Assembly: GCA_023247135.1 (NCBI GenBank)
Contig: JAHFHB010000016.1
Span: forward strand, 1-14,650
Length of the DNA: 14,650 nt
Reading direction: 5' to 3'
Source of the DNA: Candidatus Omnitrophota bacterium
Lineage (GTDB): Bacteria; Omnitrophota; Omnitrophia; Omnitrophales; Aquincolibacteriaceae
Shown: piece by piece, positions 13,514-14,650 of the stretch
How the letters are laid out: each line of letters opens with the position of its first letter
Position numbering within the stretch: the first letter of the stretch is position 1
Notes under the pieces: model-generated
Told to the model about the DNA's origin: nothing
The model's input: only the letters and a program-made list of their open reading frames with translations
Database searches by the model: none
Program-made: the position numbers and the translations under genes

Positions 13514-14137
13514 TTGAGTACGCAGCAAGACCTAAAACGTTCGATTCGTGCGAATGAACGCATCCGCGTGCTGGAAGTGCGCTTGATTGATCAAAATGGA
13601 AAACAGGTGGGAGTCATGGCCACCAAGGACGCCTTGGAGCTTGCGGACCGGGCCGGCCTTGATCTGGTGGAGGTGGCCTCCGAAGCGCGCCCGCCGGTCT
13701 GCCGTATTCTGGATTTTGGGAAATACCTGTATGATATCGGGAAGAAAGAAAAAGATGCACGCAAGAAGCAGAAAGTGATCGCCGTTAAAGAAGTCAAGAT
13801 CTCGCCGAAAATCGGCGAGCACGATTATCAGACCAAACTGCGCAGCGCGATCAAGTTCATCGAGCGCGGCGACCGCGTCAAGCTGACGATGTTTTTCCGC
13901 GGGCGTGAAATTACGCACATGGATATCGGTAAAAAAATCATCGCGCGGTTCGCGCAGGATATCTCCGATATTGCGGAGCTCGAAAAAGACGGTGGGTTGG
14001 AAGGCCGTCAATTGCACATGTATTACATTCCAAAAGTTCTAGCGGTTAAAAAAGCGCCGACTCCGGCGGAAGAAAAAAAGCCGGAAGGCGGGAAGGAAGG
14101 AACCAATGCCCAAGCTCAAAACCCGAAAAGCAGTTAA
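13514..14137 (+). CDS. infC: translation initiation factor IF-3
   Basis: A 207-residue factor that binds the 30S subunit, checks start codon and initiator tRNA and prevents premature subunit joining. RANERIRVLEVRLID is the N-domain opening, RPPVCRILDFGKYLYD closes that domain, a Lys-rich linker follows (KKEKDARKKQK), then the C-domain (VKEVKISPKIGEHDYQTKL... GDRVKLTMFFRGREITH). The start is TTG with AAAGGAG at 13502-13508, 5 bases upstream; infC commonly uses a non-AUG start as part of autoregulation. About 27 extra residues (APTPAEEKKPEGG...) extend the usual C-terminus and overlap the rpmI start by 32 bases. It follows thrS by 14 bases. Confidence 0.96.
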   Translation: MSTQQDLKRSIRANERIRVLEVRLIDQNGKQVGVMATKDALELADRAGLDLVEVASEARPPVCRILDFGKYLYDIGKKEKDARKKQKVIAVKEVKISPKIGEHDYQTKLRSAIKFIERGDRVKLTMFFRGREITHMDIGKKIIARFAQDISDIAELEKDGGLEGRQLHMYYIPKVLAVKKAPTPAEEKKPEGGKEGTNAQAQNPKSS

Positions 14138-14306
14138 GAAAAGAATGCGCGTGACAAAACGGGGGAAAATCCTCGGCCACGCGACGCTGCGCAGACACAT
14201 GCTGACCGATCGTTCATCGAAGTCGAAACGTCAGGCGCGTGGTGCGAAAAACATGGAAGGTGTCAGCCTTTTGACCATGAAGCGGAATCTGCCCTACGAT
14301 CATTGA
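14106..14306 (+). CDS. rpmI: large ribosomal subunit protein bL35
   Basis: A 66-residue basic protein of the 50S subunit. MPKLKTRKAVKKRMRVTKRG is the hallmark opening, followed by LRRHMLTDRSSKSKRQ and a C-terminal KRNLPYDH; length is standard. AAGGAAGG at 14093-14100 lies 5 bases upstream, inside the infC reading frame. The start overlaps the end of infC by 32 bases in another frame, suggesting translational coupling. It is the middle gene of the classical infC-rpmI-rplT order. Confidence 0.96.
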   Translation: MPKLKTRKAVKKRMRVTKRGKILGHATLRRHMLTDRSSKSKRQARGAKNMEGVSLLTMKRNLPYDH

Positions 14307-14331
14307 TTGACCTTGAAAGGAGCTATGTGTC

Positions 14332-14650
14332 ATGCCAAGAAGTACGAATAATCCGGCGTCGAGACGCCGCCGCAAGAAAGTCCTAAAACGGGCGAAAGGT
14401 TTTTTTCAGGGACGCCGCAAGCTTTTCCGCACGGCCAATGAAACGGTCATCCGCGCGATGGCGTTTGCAACGCGCGACCGCAAAGTGCGTAAACGCGAAT
14501 TTCGCTCGCTGTGGATTGCCCGGTTAAACGCCGCCTGCCGGGAACATGGAATCAGCTATTCCAAGTTCATTCCGCTGCTTACGAAGGCGAAGATTGCGCT
14601 TAACCGCAAATCGCTTGCCGAGATGGCGGTTCGCGATCCGGAAGGCTTTA
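14332..14650 (+). CDS. rplT: large ribosomal subunit protein bL20 (cut by window end)
   Basis: The first 106 residues of bL20, a 50S protein that binds 23S rRNA early in assembly and in several bacteria represses its own operon. The gene runs past the window; family length is about 115-120. Visible: SRRRRKKVLKRAKGF, GRRKLFRTANE, FRSLWIARLNAACREHGISYSKF and LNRKSLAEMAVRDPEGF. The N-terminus (STNNPASRRRRK) is closer in style to chlamydial and related PVC bL20 than to the MARVKRG form of proteobacteria, which is a weak taxonomic hint. AAGGAG at 14317-14322 sits 9 bases before the ATG. Confidence 0.95.
   Translation, partial: MPRSTNNPASRRRRKKVLKRAKGFFQGRRKLFRTANETVIRAMAFATRDRKVRKREFRSLWIARLNAACREHGISYSKFIPLLTKAKIALNRKSLAEMAVRDPEGF

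Noticed and set aside
13532..14017. 161-codon minus-strand frame
   Set aside because: Lies wholly opposite infC; no independent support.
1..14650. CRISPR array or complete insertion sequence
   Set aside because: No regularly spaced repeats, transposase frame or long terminal inverted repeats were seen.

Overview
This window reads as chromosomal DNA of a Gram-negative, cell-walled bacterium. It encodes a lipobox lipoprotein whose +2 residue favours export to the outer membrane, a glutamate racemase, lipoyl synthase, a queuosine pair, and the thrS-infC-rpmI-rplT translation cluster. The bL20 N-terminus (SRRRRKKVLKRAKGF) and the general gene set fit the PVC/Omnitrophota side of the tree, but this is an impression from protein style and not a phylogenetic result. 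Almost everything is on the + strand; the exceptions are the first lipoprotein gene and one tRNA.

Layout. (1) 1-2140: a 28-bp perfect palindrome, a minus-strand lipoprotein gene, divergent promoters, a PLP-dependent aminotransferase and an 82-residue putative secreted protein. (2) 2141-5037: a more AT-rich accessory island with a type IV toxin-antitoxin pair of the AbiE family in the order toxin then antitoxin, followed by a DUF4172-type Fic protein with its own promoter and an elaborate leader. (3) 5071-7804: miaB, which carries an in-frame palindromic repeat element inside its coding sequence, then lipA overlapping a lone lipoyl-like domain that lacks the lipoylation lysine. (4) 7832-11392: tightly packed murI-queC-queE-rph-rdgB, with rdgB ending inside an opposing tRNA-Val(GAC) gene. 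(5) 11500-14650: an unassigned 28-residue very basic protein with a strong ribosome binding site, then thrS, infC, rpmI and the 5' part of rplT.

Points that stand out. thrS has no ATG, GTG or TTG that could yield a complete enzyme. Its ribosome binding site points at an ATA codon, a class of start codon that IF3 (encoded by the next gene) discriminates against, and the protein lacks the N-terminal TGS domain. The AbiE toxin promoter has a 16-bp perfect palindrome filling the gap between its -35 and -10 boxes, and the predicted transcript starts at or next to the ATG, so the toxin mRNA is probably leaderless. The lipoyl-like domain after lipA has Asn where the modified Lys should be. Motif, spacing and residue positions were counted by hand; no database search was run.
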